Under the pieces are notes generated by a model. That model worked only from the letters and a program-made list of their open reading frames with translations. It ran no database searches and was not told where the DNA came from. Positions 25,001 to 36,180 of a stretch of 64,000 bases of DNA are shown piece by piece. Both the position numbers and the translations under genes were made by a program. This DNA is from Dastarcus helophoroides. Lineage: Eukaryota > Arthropoda > Insecta > Coleoptera > Bothrideridae. The number at the start of each line of letters is the position of its first letter. The first letter of the stretch is position 1. The stretch lies in the NCBI GenBank assembly GCA_028583605.1, contig CM053326.1:32580431-32644430 (forward strand), given 5' to 3'.

Positions 25001-28000
25001 AAAAATGTAAAAAACAATATATTCCTGGAATTCGATTTTTTTCCTTAAAATCTGACTTTCTCAAATTTTCGAATTTTTATTTTAAAATTCGTCGTTTTTT
25101 GTTCGAAATTTCGTCGTTTCTCAAAATTCAGATTTTTCTGAAAATTTCGACTATTTTTAAAATACGACTTTCCTCAGATTTCTTAAAATTTAGCTTTTTT
25201 TCAAATTTGGTCGATCTTTTGATAAAAAAGTAAAAATCTTTAAAAAATATTTATTTACAGATTTCGAGTTTTGGAAATATATTGCATTTTTATGAAAAAT
25301 ATAACCTGGGAGAAAATTTTCTTTTAAAAAAATTATACTTTATTCTCAAATTTGGTTTTCTCTGCGAAATTTCCATTCTATGTCAAAATGGCAAATTTTT
25401 CCTCCAAATTCGCCTTTTTCTCGAAAGGATTACTTTTGTCAAAATTCGTCTTTTCTCCCAAAGTTTCTCCGCAAAATTTGATTTTTTTCAAATTAAAATT
25501 TTAATTTCTTTCTAAAATTCAATCTTTTTCTCGACTATTTCTCCAAAGTCGGACTTCTTCTGTAAGTAGAATCTAACTTTCCGGAATATTTTCAGCTGAT
25601 TCCTTAATTTTTACCTTCAAGTTCGACATTTTTCTCTAAGACTTCTTTTAAAAAATTCGTTTTTTTAAATTTCAAATGTATTCCTAAAACTTGTCGTCTT
25701 TTTTCCTCAAAATTTTGAATTTTTATCTTTAAATTCGTCAGTTCTTTTTCAAATTTTCGCCATCTCTCAAAATTTGTTTTTTTGTAAAATTTCGACTCTT
25801 TCATAATTCTAATTTCTGCAAGTTTCGCCTTATTAACCAAAATGTGATTTTTTTTTAATTTGGTCGATATTTTGATAAAGAGGCAAAGATTTGGAGAAAA
25901 ATATTGATTGGGAGATTTTGAAAAATAATTTTTGGAAGTTCTGTAAAAAGGCAAAAATTGCTTTTTTTGAAAAGTTCAAATTTATTCTCAAATTTTCTTA
26001 AAATCAGACATTCTCTAAAAAAATTCAATTCTATTTTGAAAATAACGACTTTTTCATCAAAAGTCGTCTTTTCCCAAATTTCAAGTTTTTTTAATTATTG
26101 GTCTTTTTCTCCAAATTTTGACTTTATTCGCAAAATTCGACTTCTTTGTGTTAAAATTTGACTTTTTGTGAAAAATTCTGGATATATTTTCAATTTTAGG
26201 TATTTTTATTAAAATGTCGAGCTTTTCCTCGAAATGTTTTTTTTTTAAATCCTGTTGTATTTATTAACGCTGGGTCCTTAGAACCTGACTTTTTGAAAAT
26301 TTTCAGTATTTTTTTTGCCTTCTTCGTGAAATTTTGATTTTTATCTCTTTCCAGATTTAGAAACCTTAGTATTTCCTTGAAATTTGTCTTTTCCTTAAAA
26401 TTTTGAATTTTTCCCTTAGATTTATATTATCCCAAAATCTCTCTCTTTCTTTATATTTGTCGTTTACGAAATTGTAATTTTTTAGATTTTTCTTTGAAAA
26501 ATCTGATTTTCTAAAAATGTTCAATTTTTGTCTCAAAATTCGTTGTTTTTATTTTCAAATTATCTTTTTTCTGAAAACTTCGATTTTTTTTACAGAGCTT
26601 TCCTCAAATTTCAACATACTTATCAAAGTTTGTCTTTTTGTCAAAATTTTGCGAACAATATTTGTTTGAGAACTTTCATATTTTTCAAAAATGAATTTTT
26701 CTGAAAGGATAAAAATTGCAAACAATTTTATTCACACTCTTAAATAATTTCTCAAAAAATTTGACAAATGCAAATATTCATTTATTTTGAAATGTTTCTT
26801 CGAAATTTCGAATATTTTTTTCAAAATGCGTCTTTTTTTCGACTTAAATCGATGTTTTTTTTCTTAATTACATTTAATAATTTTTTTCTGAAAAAGGTGA
26901 CCTTTTTTCGAAGTTTTGTCTTTTTTTTTGGTATTTCGATTTCTCCTCGAAATTCCGTTATATTTTCAATATTGGGCTTCTTCTGAAGGTTCAAACTTTT
27001 TTCGAATTTGACTTATCAGAAATTTTTACTGATTTCATAGGATTCAAATTTTTAACACAAATTCCATATTTAGTTTCTCCTCGAACTATCTTCTCGTAAA
27101 AATGGGTGTTTTCCCCGAAATTTGCCTTTTTCTAAAAAACGTATTTCTATAAATTTCGACTTTATTCTCAAAATTATACTTTTTCGACTTTTCTTCAAAA
27201 ATTCGCTCCTTTTAAAAATTTCGCCATTTTTCTTAATGTATGTTTTTTTTGACCTTTTTAAATTTGACTTTCTAGAAATTTCAGCTCGTGTATCAAGATT
27301 GGCATTGTTCTCGAGATTTCAGATTGTAATTTCAAAATTCGATGTTTCTGAAATTTCGATTTTTTTCCGAGAAAGAATATTGTATGAAATTACAACTTCA
27401 TTTTCACAAAATTTGACTTTAAGAAATTTTGATATTTTCCGAATTTTTGAGATTTTTCGATCTTTCCGAAATATTAATTCCTTGGTTTAATTTTGATTTT
27501 TTAATTTTTTCCCCAAGACTGGTTTTATTCTTGAAAATGTTACCTTTTTTTTCTAAATTTCAAATGTACTTTTCAAAAATTGTTTATTTTTTCAAATTAT
27601 TTTCATTAGTATTTAGCTTTTTCTGAAAATTTGCTTGAAATTTGACATTTAGCTTAGTTCGTATAATTCGTCTAATTTTCGAAATTTTGACTTGTACTTC
27701 AAAATTATGTTTATAGAAATTTGAACTCGAAATTAGATTTTTTTTCTCTAAATAACACCTTCTTAAAATTCGTTTATTTTTCCAAAATTGTATCGAAATT
27801 TTAATATAAAGTTAAAAAGTCTGAGAAAGACTTCATGTAAATTTCAAGATTGTCAAAATTTGAATAAGGTAAAAATTCTGATTTTTGGAAAATGCTTTTT
27901 GCTGTGTTTTTTACAAAATTCGACTTTTGGAAATTTTGAACTTTTGTTTTTAAAATTTCGAAATTTTTTTAAATATTCGGAAACTCTCAATTTCTATTTC

Positions 28001-29733
28001 AAAATCGATTTTTCAACTGTTTAGCTATTTCTTGAAATTTATACCCCCAGTTAATGTAATTAAATGACAATATAATATAGTTAAATGTTTACAAATACTC
28101 AACCGAAAGGTCTTTTACAAATTATGTCTCTTTTGTTCATCGATCTTTCAAGATGCCTCCCCCTGAAGCTAATTCTGCCAACACCGTGGTTAGTGGACCA
28201 GATATTAAAAACTCATTAATTAAATAAAGATCAGTTATGAGAATTATAATTATTATAAAATTTTAATTGATGCAATTTAGATCTTTTTTATGGCTTTCTT
28301 TTTCTGAACATAAGGCAAAAAATGGCAATAACACCAAAAATGGCAAAATAACCTTAAAATTGTTGAAAGTAGCAAATATGGCATTAAATGGCAAATGCCA
28401 TATTTTCCGAGCTCTAATTATGACATAAACAGTGAAAGAGTTTAAAAGTCTAGTTAGAAGAGTGAGGAAAATACATTGATTTTTGTCTAAATTTTGATTA
28501 CGTTAATTGCTGTCTAAATTTTGATTTGTTAATTAAAAAGCTAATTTCTATAAAATTTTCTTCTCTTTTATTCGTAACTCTCAATACCGAAATAATCCCG
28601 GGATCCTGGGATTGACCAAACATAATCCCAAAATCCCTGGATTAGTAATAAGGACCGGGATCGAATTTTTTAATCGCGACCCATCACTTGGGAAACGCTG
28701 GCTTATATCATTACTTCACTGATTTTTTGAAAAGTTATTCCTATTCGAATTACTTGAGAAGTGTCATGAATGAAGAGCAATTATTATCTGCGTTGTCATT
28801 TTTATCAATTGAAGCTGAAATGGCTTCTAATTTAAAGCAAAATGTAATTCTTGACAAGGTGAAAATGAAAAGTTCACTTGATATAAATTGTTTTTGTGTG
28901 ATTCATTACATCTACTACTACGCATTTAACAGCAATATACTCATAATTATTACGTATTTGTGTAATTCATTTGACCTAGGATTTTTCTGAGAAATAAAAA
29001 AAAAGTGGTCTCATAAAACTAATGTCTCCACATCCACATTTGATTTTTCCCAGCCACTCAATAAATAAAATTATACAATTCAATTACGTGACAGTTCTTC
29101 TATTGTTAAAATTGAAAACTGCGTTAAATTAAACGAGTATCTAAAATGACCAGTTTTTTTATAAAATGTTTTTTTTCAGGTTTTACCCAAGGAGATGTAG
29201 GTTTAGCGATGGGGAAACTCTACGGCAACGACTTTTCGCAAACTACGATATCTCGATTCGAAGCCCTGAACCTTAGTTTTAAGAATATGTGTAAGCTGAA
29301 ACCCCTACTCCAGAAGTGGCTAGAAGACGCCGACAGTACGCTTAGCAATCCAGGAGCTTTGAGCAATCCGATGACCACACCAGAGACCATCGGCAGAAGA
29401 CGAAAGAAGCGAACCTCAATCGAAACCAGCGTCCGCATAGCACTCGAGAAAGCCTTCATGCAAAACCCCAAGCCCACGTCAGAGGAAATATCGATGTTGG
29501 CGGATGGACTATGTATGGAGAAAGAAGTTGTGCGGGTGTGGTTTTGTAATAGGAGGCAGAAGGAGAAGAGGATAAATCCACCGACTGCGGCGATGGGATC
29601 TCCGTGTTCTGTTGGTAACTCGAACGGTGCCATGTTTGCTATCGCCAATTCGTTAGCCTCCAGTCCTTTATCGTTAGTTACTTCTAGTGGCCATAATAGT
29701 TATAATCCTAGCATGATGGTTAAGCAGGAATGA
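15965..29733 (+). CDS. nub: POU class II homeodomain transcription factor (nubbin/pdm-like), 3' part of gene
   Basis: Sequence-specific nuclear DNA-binding protein. Visible coding exons are 15965-16080, 17111-17365, 21811-21867 (19-codon exon), 22538-22844 and 29180-29733. All have AG/GT borders and compatible phases, giving 429 visible residues to the stop. The N-terminal part is rich in Gln and Ala. The POU-specific domain spans about residues 223-297 and is split by the 6.3-kb intron after the Gly of IKLG; the next exon opens [21 protein letters not shown] short linker leads to a homeodomain at about 318-377 with a basic RRRKKRTS start and recognition helix [15 protein letters not shown]. 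These are class II (Oct1/Oct2, nubbin, pdm2) signatures, and Drosophila nubbin acts in wing, nervous-system and immune regulation. The first visible exon starts mid-codon, so one or more 5' exons are missing or too short to recognise. Nubbin and pdm2 cannot be separated here. Family call very sure. Confidence 0.93.
16081..17110 (+). other. POU gene intron
   Basis: GTAAGT to TTGTAG, about 1.0 kb, low in repeats. No further exon seen. Confidence 0.7.
17111..17365 (+). CDS. nub: POU gene, Gln/Ala/Gly-rich exon
   Basis: This exon has 85 whole codons between TTGTAG and GTAATT. It encodes an Ala/Gly-rich stretch ([18 protein letters not shown]) followed by a Leu/Gln-rich segment ([15 protein letters not shown]) and FFLQNQ. 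Such low-complexity regions are usual transactivation segments N-terminal to the POU domain. Codon use is markedly more GC-rich than the surrounding intron. Confidence 0.9.
17366..21810 (+). repeat. POU gene intron, mostly A-rich degenerate repeat
   Basis: From about 17800 to 21400 the plus strand is A-rich with AAAATTGAAATTT, TTCGAAA and GTCGAAA words. An FB1 foldback copy is at 20531-20750. It has no coding content. Confidence 0.7.
20531..20750. mobile_element. Foldback family FB1, long copy in POU intron
   Basis: The arms AAATACAAATTTGGTCCCC and GGGGACAAGATTTGTATTT pair across ACAACAACGGTTGCTCTAAC and its complement. The centre carries CGATAGCCAAGCTATC and GATAGCTTGGCTATCG. The right arm extends further (GAAGATAACCAAGGACCTGT) than the left. 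Confidence 0.78.
21811..21867 (+). CDS. nub: POU gene, candidate 57-nt microexon
   Basis: Between acceptor TTATTTATAG and donor GTGTGT lie 19 in-frame codons reading [19 protein letters not shown]. Both borders are phase 0, so the exon can be included or skipped without changing the frame between FFLQNQ and [10 protein letters not shown]. It stands out as stop-free, GC-richer sequence with good splice sites in AT-rich intron. It is inferred to be a cassette exon. Transcript data are not available here. Confidence 0.65.
21868..22537 (+). other. POU gene intron
   Basis: Low-repeat intron of 670 bp between the microexon and the Gln-rich exon; nothing else recognised. Confidence 0.65.
22538..22844 (+). 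CDS. nub: POU gene, Gln-rich exon with start of POU-specific domain
   Basis: The acceptor TTCTATGCAG precedes 22538 and the donor GTAAGC follows 22844. The exon has 102 codons plus one base. It encodes [18 protein letters not shown], a Ser/Thr/Pro-rich segment and then the first POU-specific helix ([20 protein letters not shown]). The remaining base forms Gly with the next exon, leaving IKLG joined to FTQGDVG exactly as in class II POU proteins. Confidence 0.93.
22980..23700 (+). repeat. Diverged minisatellite, about 30-45-bp unit
   Basis: Recurrent AGAGTTCTAGATGAGTCTTC followed by TTGGAGACTTTA-like words fill this stretch of the POU intron. Units vary in length and sequence. The hAT MITE at 23127-23328 is inserted into it. 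Confidence 0.55.
23127..23328. mobile_element. Short hAT-type MITE, 202 bp, perfect 8-bp TSD
   Basis: CTCTTGAT is duplicated at 23119-23126 and 23329-23336. Imperfect ends are CAGGTCCGCCGAGAG and inverted CAAGTCCGAGAAGAG. It sits inside a diverged minisatellite in the POU gene's last intron. Confidence 0.75.
24412..24533. mobile_element. Foldback family FB1, solo right half inside hAT element
   Basis: GGCTGTCGAAACGCGTTAGA starts at the family's centre and runs outward through TTTCAGGGGACAAG to GGACCAATCCGTTCCATC. The left half is absent here. Confidence 0.65.
24934..25018. mobile_element. Foldback family FB1, solo left half inside hAT element
   Basis: GTGGAACGGACTGGTCCTTG continues through GTCCCCTGAAACC and stops near the centre. 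It is the complementary half to 24412-24533, 0.4 kb away and in swapped order. Confidence 0.65.
28709..29179 (+). other. 3' end of last POU intron
   Basis: Sequence between the large hAT element and the homeobox exon. A 100-codon open frame (28688-28990) starts inside the transposon end and is not coding. Confidence 0.6.
29180..29733 (+). CDS. nub: POU gene, last coding exon (rest of POU-specific domain and homeodomain)
   Basis: The exon begins after a polypyrimidine tract and TTTTTTCAG and ends at TGA 29731-29733. It holds [20 protein letters not shown] (POU-specific helices 3-4, including DNA contacts), a linker, the complete homeodomain, and a Ser/Asn-rich C-terminus ending in SMMVKQE. 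There are no frame breaks. This is the strongest coding signal in the window. Confidence 0.97.
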
Positions 29734-30400
29734 CCACACGTCAATTTCTTTGCCGATCACTACATGGAGTGACCACAACGATACATGTGCAATTTTGTTG
29801 TTGAACCCGGTTAATTTTTATTTGTACTAGTGAGAGACATTCCGTAGTGTTTAGTACGTACTTGATGTGTTGATATTACTGAAAACTTTCGCAGTATTCT
29901 CATTATTTGTTGTTGGATCTCAGTTTTAAAAAACTAAATTCAATACTGACGTCTTTTATACACTTTTTTTAATTTGTAAAATATTTTCATTGCAAAATTT
30001 GATTTTCTTATAGAAACGATTAATAAATAATTTATATACTTGATAAAATTTAAAACTGAATTGAAAATACATATCCATCCCTTATGGCTTTTCCCAAAAC
30101 ATTAGGAAAAAATGTGCTTCTTTGAACAATAACATTAGTATTTTTACTTTTAAAAGACAATTTTCAAATTTAAATATCAACTTATTTAAAATTTACGAAA
30201 TAATTATTACATTTAAGGAAAACACAAGCAAAAAGCTTGAGAGGAAAAGCTATATTTTTACAAGGTTAATGCAGGAAGGTTTTAGGCACAATAATTATCA
30301 CAAAAATATGAAATTTAGATTTCTTCTTCTTCAATCCAAATTCGATTCCTATAACTTTTGCCTTAAAACCTATCTGTCACCAGCTCTCTTCCAGGCCTAG
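29734..30400 (+). other. Proximal 3' UTR of the POU gene
   Basis: The non-repetitive sequence after the stop carries AATAAA at 30022-30027 (in TTAATAAATAATTTATA), a possible early polyadenylation site. After about 30060 the sequence is AT-rich, with a 92-codon open frame at 30122-30400 that lacks any recognisable domain and is probably chance. Confidence 0.45.
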
Positions 30401-30769
30401 CTTCCAAAGGATTGCGTGCATCCTCTATCTAATCTTCCAGCGTTTCTCCTCTGTATCGCTCATCTCTTCGCCGCATTTAGCTGTTTCATGTTCTTTTTGC
30501 ACCTTGTTATCTGCTCGGGGACGGATTTTTAGGGTCTAAGACTTGTGCAATAGCACAGAGATTCTTACCAAAGTGGATGAATCTTTTATTTTTAGTTGTC
30601 AAAAATATTTTAGGCACGACAAGATTTTGTCACATTTTCGTAATCAGCCCTCACCAGTGAGTTGCATAGGGCTCCGAGTAAGCTTAATCTATCCCTGCTA
30701 CAAACGCTTGAGATTCGACTAGCCGTGTCTATACAGAAGAGAAATTATTTTCTTTTTTTGTTCACATAA
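30401..30769. other. Mixed low-repeat patch
   Basis: GC-richer than its surroundings (CCTCTATCTAATCTTCCAGC and neighbours). No frame or domain; possibly old element sequence. Confidence 0.3.
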
Positions 30770-33100
30770 TTGAAAATTATTTGTAAAGAGTGGGCTTTTT
30801 TATCTCTAAATCTGGATGAAACTTTGGACATCGTTTTTTCGATCATTTTGGTTTTAAAAATATTGTGTGAAAATTCCTAATTTTTTTGAAAATCTCAACT
30901 ATTTTTGAAAATTTAAATTTTTGTTAAAATTTTGAATCTTTAAAAAATTCTACTTTTTAATAAGTCGATTTTGTTGAACATTTTGACTTTTTTAACAGTT
31001 TCACTTACTTTTTTAAAAATTATACATTTTTAATGAACTTGATTGTACTATCGACCTTTTTCAAAATCTCCCCCTTTCTTGAAAATTTTGATTTTTGTTT
31101 CGAAATGTTATCTTTCTTTTGGCCCTTTTTCTACATTTATAATCACTTCAAAATTACAACTTGTTTAATTTTTTTAATTTTGTATTTTTTAACAAATTTG
31201 ATCTTTTGATTAGACTTTTCGTGTCTTCCGGAGATTTTTGCACTTTTTTGGTAAATTTAAACTTTTTCTGAAAGATTTTATTTAAATGTCGACTTTTTTG
31301 AAAGTTAGGATTTTTTACATTTCGACTTGAGAATTTCAACTTTTCTAAAAATTGTTACTCGATATTAAAATACTGACTTTTGGTTTGAACAATTCGTCAA
31401 TTTTTAAAAATCTTGATTTTTTCAACTCCAAATTTTGACCTTAGTTCAAACCTTGTTAAATATTTCATCTTTTTTTAAAAATTTCAACTTCTTCTGACTA
31501 TTTGAATCTTTTTTGACGATTTCGACTTTTTCCAAAGATTTTGGCTTTTACTGAAATTTTCCACTTTTTCAATATGTCAATTTTTTAAATTTCAACGATT
31601 TTGAAGAATTCAGCTTTATTTTGTAAATGTAGATTTTTTGAAAATTTAGAATTTTTTTTGAAAAGTTCTATCTTTTTGAAAATTTTGTTCCGAAAATTTC
31701 AATTTGTTTAAAAATTCTTTTTCAAAGTTTGGCTCGAAATTTTGACCTTAGTTCGAACCTTGTTAAATATTTCATCTTTTCTTAAAAATGTCGACTTCTA
31801 TTTGGATCTTTTTTGACGAATTCGACTTTTTCCAAAGATTTTGGCTTTTATTAAAAATTTCCACCTTTTTAATGTATCGATTCTGTTTAAATTTCAACGT
31901 TTTTTAAATAATTCAGTTTTATTTTGTAAATATAGAATTTTTTGAAAATTTCGAATTTTTTTTGAAAATTTCTACCTTTTACTTCAAAAATTAATTTTTT
32001 TAATATCGGCTTTTTATCAAATTTTAATTTATTGCAACTTTTTCAAATATTCTCTGTATCTTCTTTGCGAAGTATTGGTATGTTTTATTAGTTTTTTCTT
32101 CGTCAGTTACTTAATTATAAAAGGAGCAACTGGCAAAGAAAAAGCCAATAAAACATGAATAGAAAATTTTACAAAATTGAGACTTTTTCAAATCTTTGAT
32201 TTTGAAATTTTTGATTTTTGTTAAAGTATCGATTTTTTCTTAAAATATTGAACTTTTTAAAATCTTGACGCTTTGCTTTTGAAAGTATTGACTTGTTCTT
32301 AAAATATTGACTTTTTGAAAACTTCCTTACTTGAATTATTTTAACTTTAATATTTTCAAAAACGTTCACATTTTTACTTTTTCGAAAATAAGCTATTTTT
32401 TTTAATTTGACCTTTTTTGGTGTCTCAGTTCTTGACATTTTTAAAAGATTCAACTTTTTGAAAATGTTAACTATTTTTCAAAATGTTGCTTTATTTGAAA
32501 ATTTTGCGTTTTCTTTTGAATCTTATCTTTTCTTAAAGTGCCCACTTTTTCCAGATAATTTCAAATTTTTTTAAAACTTCCCTTTTACAATTTAATTTCT
32601 TTTCAATTTTGTCTTTAACTTTAACTTTTTGGAACTTTCGATTCATGTTTCAGTATTAAGTATTTTCCTCAAAATGTTGACTTTTTTCTGTACGATTTGA
32701 TTTTTTATTTATTCCAAAAATCTAATTTTCTTATGTCGCTCATTCTGAATATGTTGATTCTTTTTTAAATTTTGACAAGTTGCAGCAAAAAATCGGACTT
32801 CTTTTAAAGCATATGACTTTTAAATAATCTCGAATTGTTTGAAAACCTGCCGGTTTGAAAATTTCGAGATTTTTTGGAAATTTCGACTTTTATTTAAATT
32901 TTTAATATTTGACTTTTTTTAAGAATTCGACTTTTTTTTGGAAAATATCATCTTTGTTGAAAATTTGTTGTGATTTGAGAATTTCAAATTTTTAGTTGAA
33001 AATTTCATTTTTTCCAAAACTCGACTTGACTTTTTTCTAAAAAGTTCGATTTTTTTTGATAACTTAAATAGTATTTTTTTTTTAATTCAACTGCGTCTCT
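30770..33100. repeat. T-rich degenerate repeat block
   Basis: The plus strand is strongly T-rich with TTTTTGAAAATTT and TCGACTTTTT words every 18-25 bp. A GACCTTAGTTCGAACCTTGT segment recurs (31438-31460, 31743-31765), showing a local duplication of about 300 bp. Confidence 0.7.
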
Positions 33101-34560
33101 CTTCCTCTCTACTTCATAAAATTGAAAATTGCCAAAAGAGTCAATTACAAATTACTCAATGAAATTCATGTCCATTAAGCACTTATGAGACTAACAGCTG
33201 GAAATATTTACAGCGTCCTTACCATACTGATCTGATGTGGTCAAAGAGGACCGAAACCAATCTATGGTTATTAATTGTAAATATTTTCAACTGTCGTACT
33301 TTGAACTGTTTCGTTACAAAACCGTTGACACCGTTGACAAATTTCTGAAATTTTATATTTTAGTGTTTTGATTTTTAAATTTTTCAGAAATTTGTCAAAA
33401 GATTTCTTTTTCAGCAATTTTTATATTTTCCAAAAAAGGCGAAGAAAAAATTAATAAAAAAACTGAGTAATTATTATAGGGGTAGTACCTTCCATCCCTC
33501 CCCTGACGACTTATTAAACATGCTGAATTAATGTGACCCCCATGGAATAAAGATTGGCGATCTTGGCACTAGATTTATCATTTTGATGATTTTATCTTTA
33601 AGAATCCAAAAAGGCACATCTGCAAAATAAGTAACTGTTTCAAACGTAACGTTTACATTTCATTCAAGTCGTTCTGTATAACTTATAAGGTGCGTTGTTG
33701 TTATATAGTATTTAAAAAATGAGATTTTTTAAAGCTACTTGCTTGATTTCGAAATAAATAATAAAGTTTGTTCAAATAAAATCCAACTATTTAGTAAACT
33801 AGGCCAGGGGGCTGCTGAAATGCAAGGATTTTTTTTGCAAATTTGATGGCATTTCTTATTGTGTTGGCAAAAATGATTCCAAAAAAAAAGTCAGAAGGGT
33901 TAAACTCTACTACTACTAACTGTTTTTGGTGTCTTTTTAATTATTTTAGTATACTTGTATACAATAATAATATTAATAGTCAGTAGTATTGGACCGTGGC
34001 TTCTTACCTCTAACTTAAACGCAAACAAAAACTAGTTAAGTTTAGCAGAAGAATCGCAGCCTCGCCCGAAAAAAGATCCTGGTTACGGGCCTGAAGTGAA
34101 CCTACCAATAAGAAAATGTAGCGATCCAAAAACATCTAGTATGGGTCACTTATTCATGTCTTTTTCTTTGATGAGCCATGAATGATTGCGATGGTGATGT
34201 CTGTTCAGTGATAGACACTTTAAAATCATTTAATTATTAGTATGATTTCAAATCTTCGAAAATTTAAGGCACTGCAGGGCAAGGGAGAGCCACGCAACCC
34301 CCGGAAATATAACAAAGGTCCCTTGGAAGCTTGCTGTGGATATTTCGTGTATTTGCTAGGTTCTTTGCTTTACTTAAATTTCATTTTTTTCTCACTGACA
34401 ACTCTTTAAGAAATACAACAATCTCAGAAGTTATCTTACATCTAAAAGCCAAGATAACGTTAAGAATTACAGTAGTTGATTACGAAAATCTAATAGTAAC
34501 AAAAGTAGCAGTGACAGAAGCAACGTTTTTTTTTAAATTTCATTAAAAAATCTTCTGTTT
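33101..34560. other. Low-repeat AT-rich DNA with hairpin
   Basis: Inverted GACAAATTTCTGAAA / TTTCAGAAATTTGTC near 33340-33402. Single hAT-like ends at 33807 (CAGGGGGCTGCTG) and 34267 (CAGGGCAAGGGAG) lack partners. Confidence 0.4.
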
Positions 34561-36180
34561 AAAATACGTCAGTATTGAAATTGTGACAGCAAAGACATGT
34601 TATTAAACAATAACACGTCTTTACTGTACATATACTCTTTATTGTATGCTCCCATATGCCATCACAAAAGCAGTCTTCCACTTGAATAACGAGTTCCTAA
34701 TTGGTAGAGTAGAAAAGCGAACACTGTATTTTAATATTGTTCAATTTTTTCCATGAGTTATTTATGCCAAATATGTCCATAAGTAATTTAGTTACGTATT
34801 TATGTTAAAGATTTATTATTATCATTATTATTAATATTATTTTGTATAAATGTATGTACGAGTACCTTGTAATACTACTTTTATAAAAAAAAAGTATCAT
34901 TGTATATAATTAAGAATAGACAGACGCTCGCCAGTGCCAAACCATTTCTATTATCAGAAGTGGTTCAGCACATCTCCAGCTTCAGTGTATATCATGAAAA
35001 ATTGACAGCTGACATTAACTTTTGAAGCAGGGTCCTAGTATTATAATATCTACAGTTAAATGTCATCTGTTAATAATGTAAAATTTTGTAGATAGTATAT
35101 GTTCCATTAAGACTACTTAGCGTTACATAGGTTTAGTTATTTGTTTAGTGGTAGTGTTAACGAAGAACTTACTGTATGTCAGATGTATATAATCGAATCG
35201 GTTCTTTTGTTTTAATCAAGGACCAATGAGAAAGTTCCTATTTAAAAAATGTGGTTGTTAGTTGGCGTTCAACCAAAATTACTAAATGATATCACCACAA
35301 TTTGTTTTTAAAGCCCCGAAGGGATGACTTCTGGAATGGCGAAGTAGTAAGATGCGAAATGTATTTTTGGGGCATTAAAAACAAACTTTTTAATCTAAAA
35401 TTAATTTACAATGTATCAAATTAGACTGAAGTATATCATTTTTTTTTTGTTTTAGACCGTGACTATATCAAATAAACGAATAGGGTCGTATGTAATCTAG
35501 CTTTATTTTTAATAATTTTTGTAATACTCGTACTGTATTGGTTTTCACACACATATATTTACATATTTTTTAGATTTTAAAAAGTGCTTTTTATAAAAAC
35601 TCAGGTGGAAATACAAATAAGCAGCACGTTTTAAAACTATTAGGCTGATCGTTTTAACTTATTTATATTTTACACCGGTGTTTAAGGCGAAAACACTTTG
35701 GGAGTTTAGGAGGAAAAAATTACATATCGACGCACAATGTGTATGAATTTACTGTACAGTTTAAAATCTGTGAATATATTAAACAATCCTCATTATCATA
35801 TCAATGTAAACATTTTAGTCATTAATGATTGGACCCAATTAGGAGATTTTACCATTTTTAAAGGTTGTTTACAAAAACTATTTATAATGTACCATTACTG
35901 AAAAAAATATGGTGTATTAAAAAACTTTAGACATAGTGCGAGTAGGTATATGTGTGTAGTATACGTGTTAAATACATAGAACAACTCATAATTAACTTTA
36001 TAAGGTAGAAGATCGTACTGATATTCATCATATAAATTTAATTTTGTAATCTAGTGAACAGAATAAAATAAATTTGTGTATAAGACCCTATTCTGATGTG
36101 TAACATACTGGTGGTCTAGGCAATAATATGTACATTATTTTCATTAAAGAAATATGAATTCTTATACGTTGCTTTATTTT
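34561..36180 (+). other. Low-repeat block resembling a distal 3' UTR or non-coding RNA
   Basis: Free of the degenerate repeat. It has two TGTATATA (Pumilio-type) words near 34904 and 35184, a 14-bp stem-loop at 34591-34622 and AATAAA near 36064 followed by ATTAAA near 36145. It may be a far 3' end of the POU gene or a separate transcript; no coding frame. Confidence 0.35.

Larger units (their letters stand above)
23914..28700. mobile_element. Large hAT-type element, 4787 bp, filled with degenerate AT repeat
   Basis: CAGCGTTTCCCAA begins both ends in inverted orientation, and the 8-bp duplication GCTTATAT is perfect at 23906-23913 and 28701-28708. Subterminal zones contain GATCCCGGGATCC-like words on both sides and repeated AAATGGCA motifs (24740-24780 and 28315-28400). 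The core 25020-28020 is T-rich degenerate repeat. There is no transposase frame. It lies wholly in the last POU intron. Confidence 0.9.

Noticed and set aside
25604..27626. Several 65-122-codon frames rich in Lys, Phe and Asn in the T-rich block
   Set aside because: Composition follows the AT repeat on both strands; no domains, and frames overlap each other. Chance products of low stop density in biased sequence.
28688..28990. 100-codon open frame just before the homeobox exon ([18 protein letters not shown]...)
   Set aside because: Its start lies in the right TIR of the hAT element and it has no domain or splice sites; POU class II genes have no exon here.
29220..29648. 142-codon antisense frame opposite the POU exon
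   Set aside because: Shadow of the strongly coding plus strand; no domain.
34591..34622. Stem-loop AAAGACATGTTATT/AATAACACGTCTTT as a miRNA precursor
   Set aside because: The 14-bp stem and 4-base loop are too short for Dicer processing.
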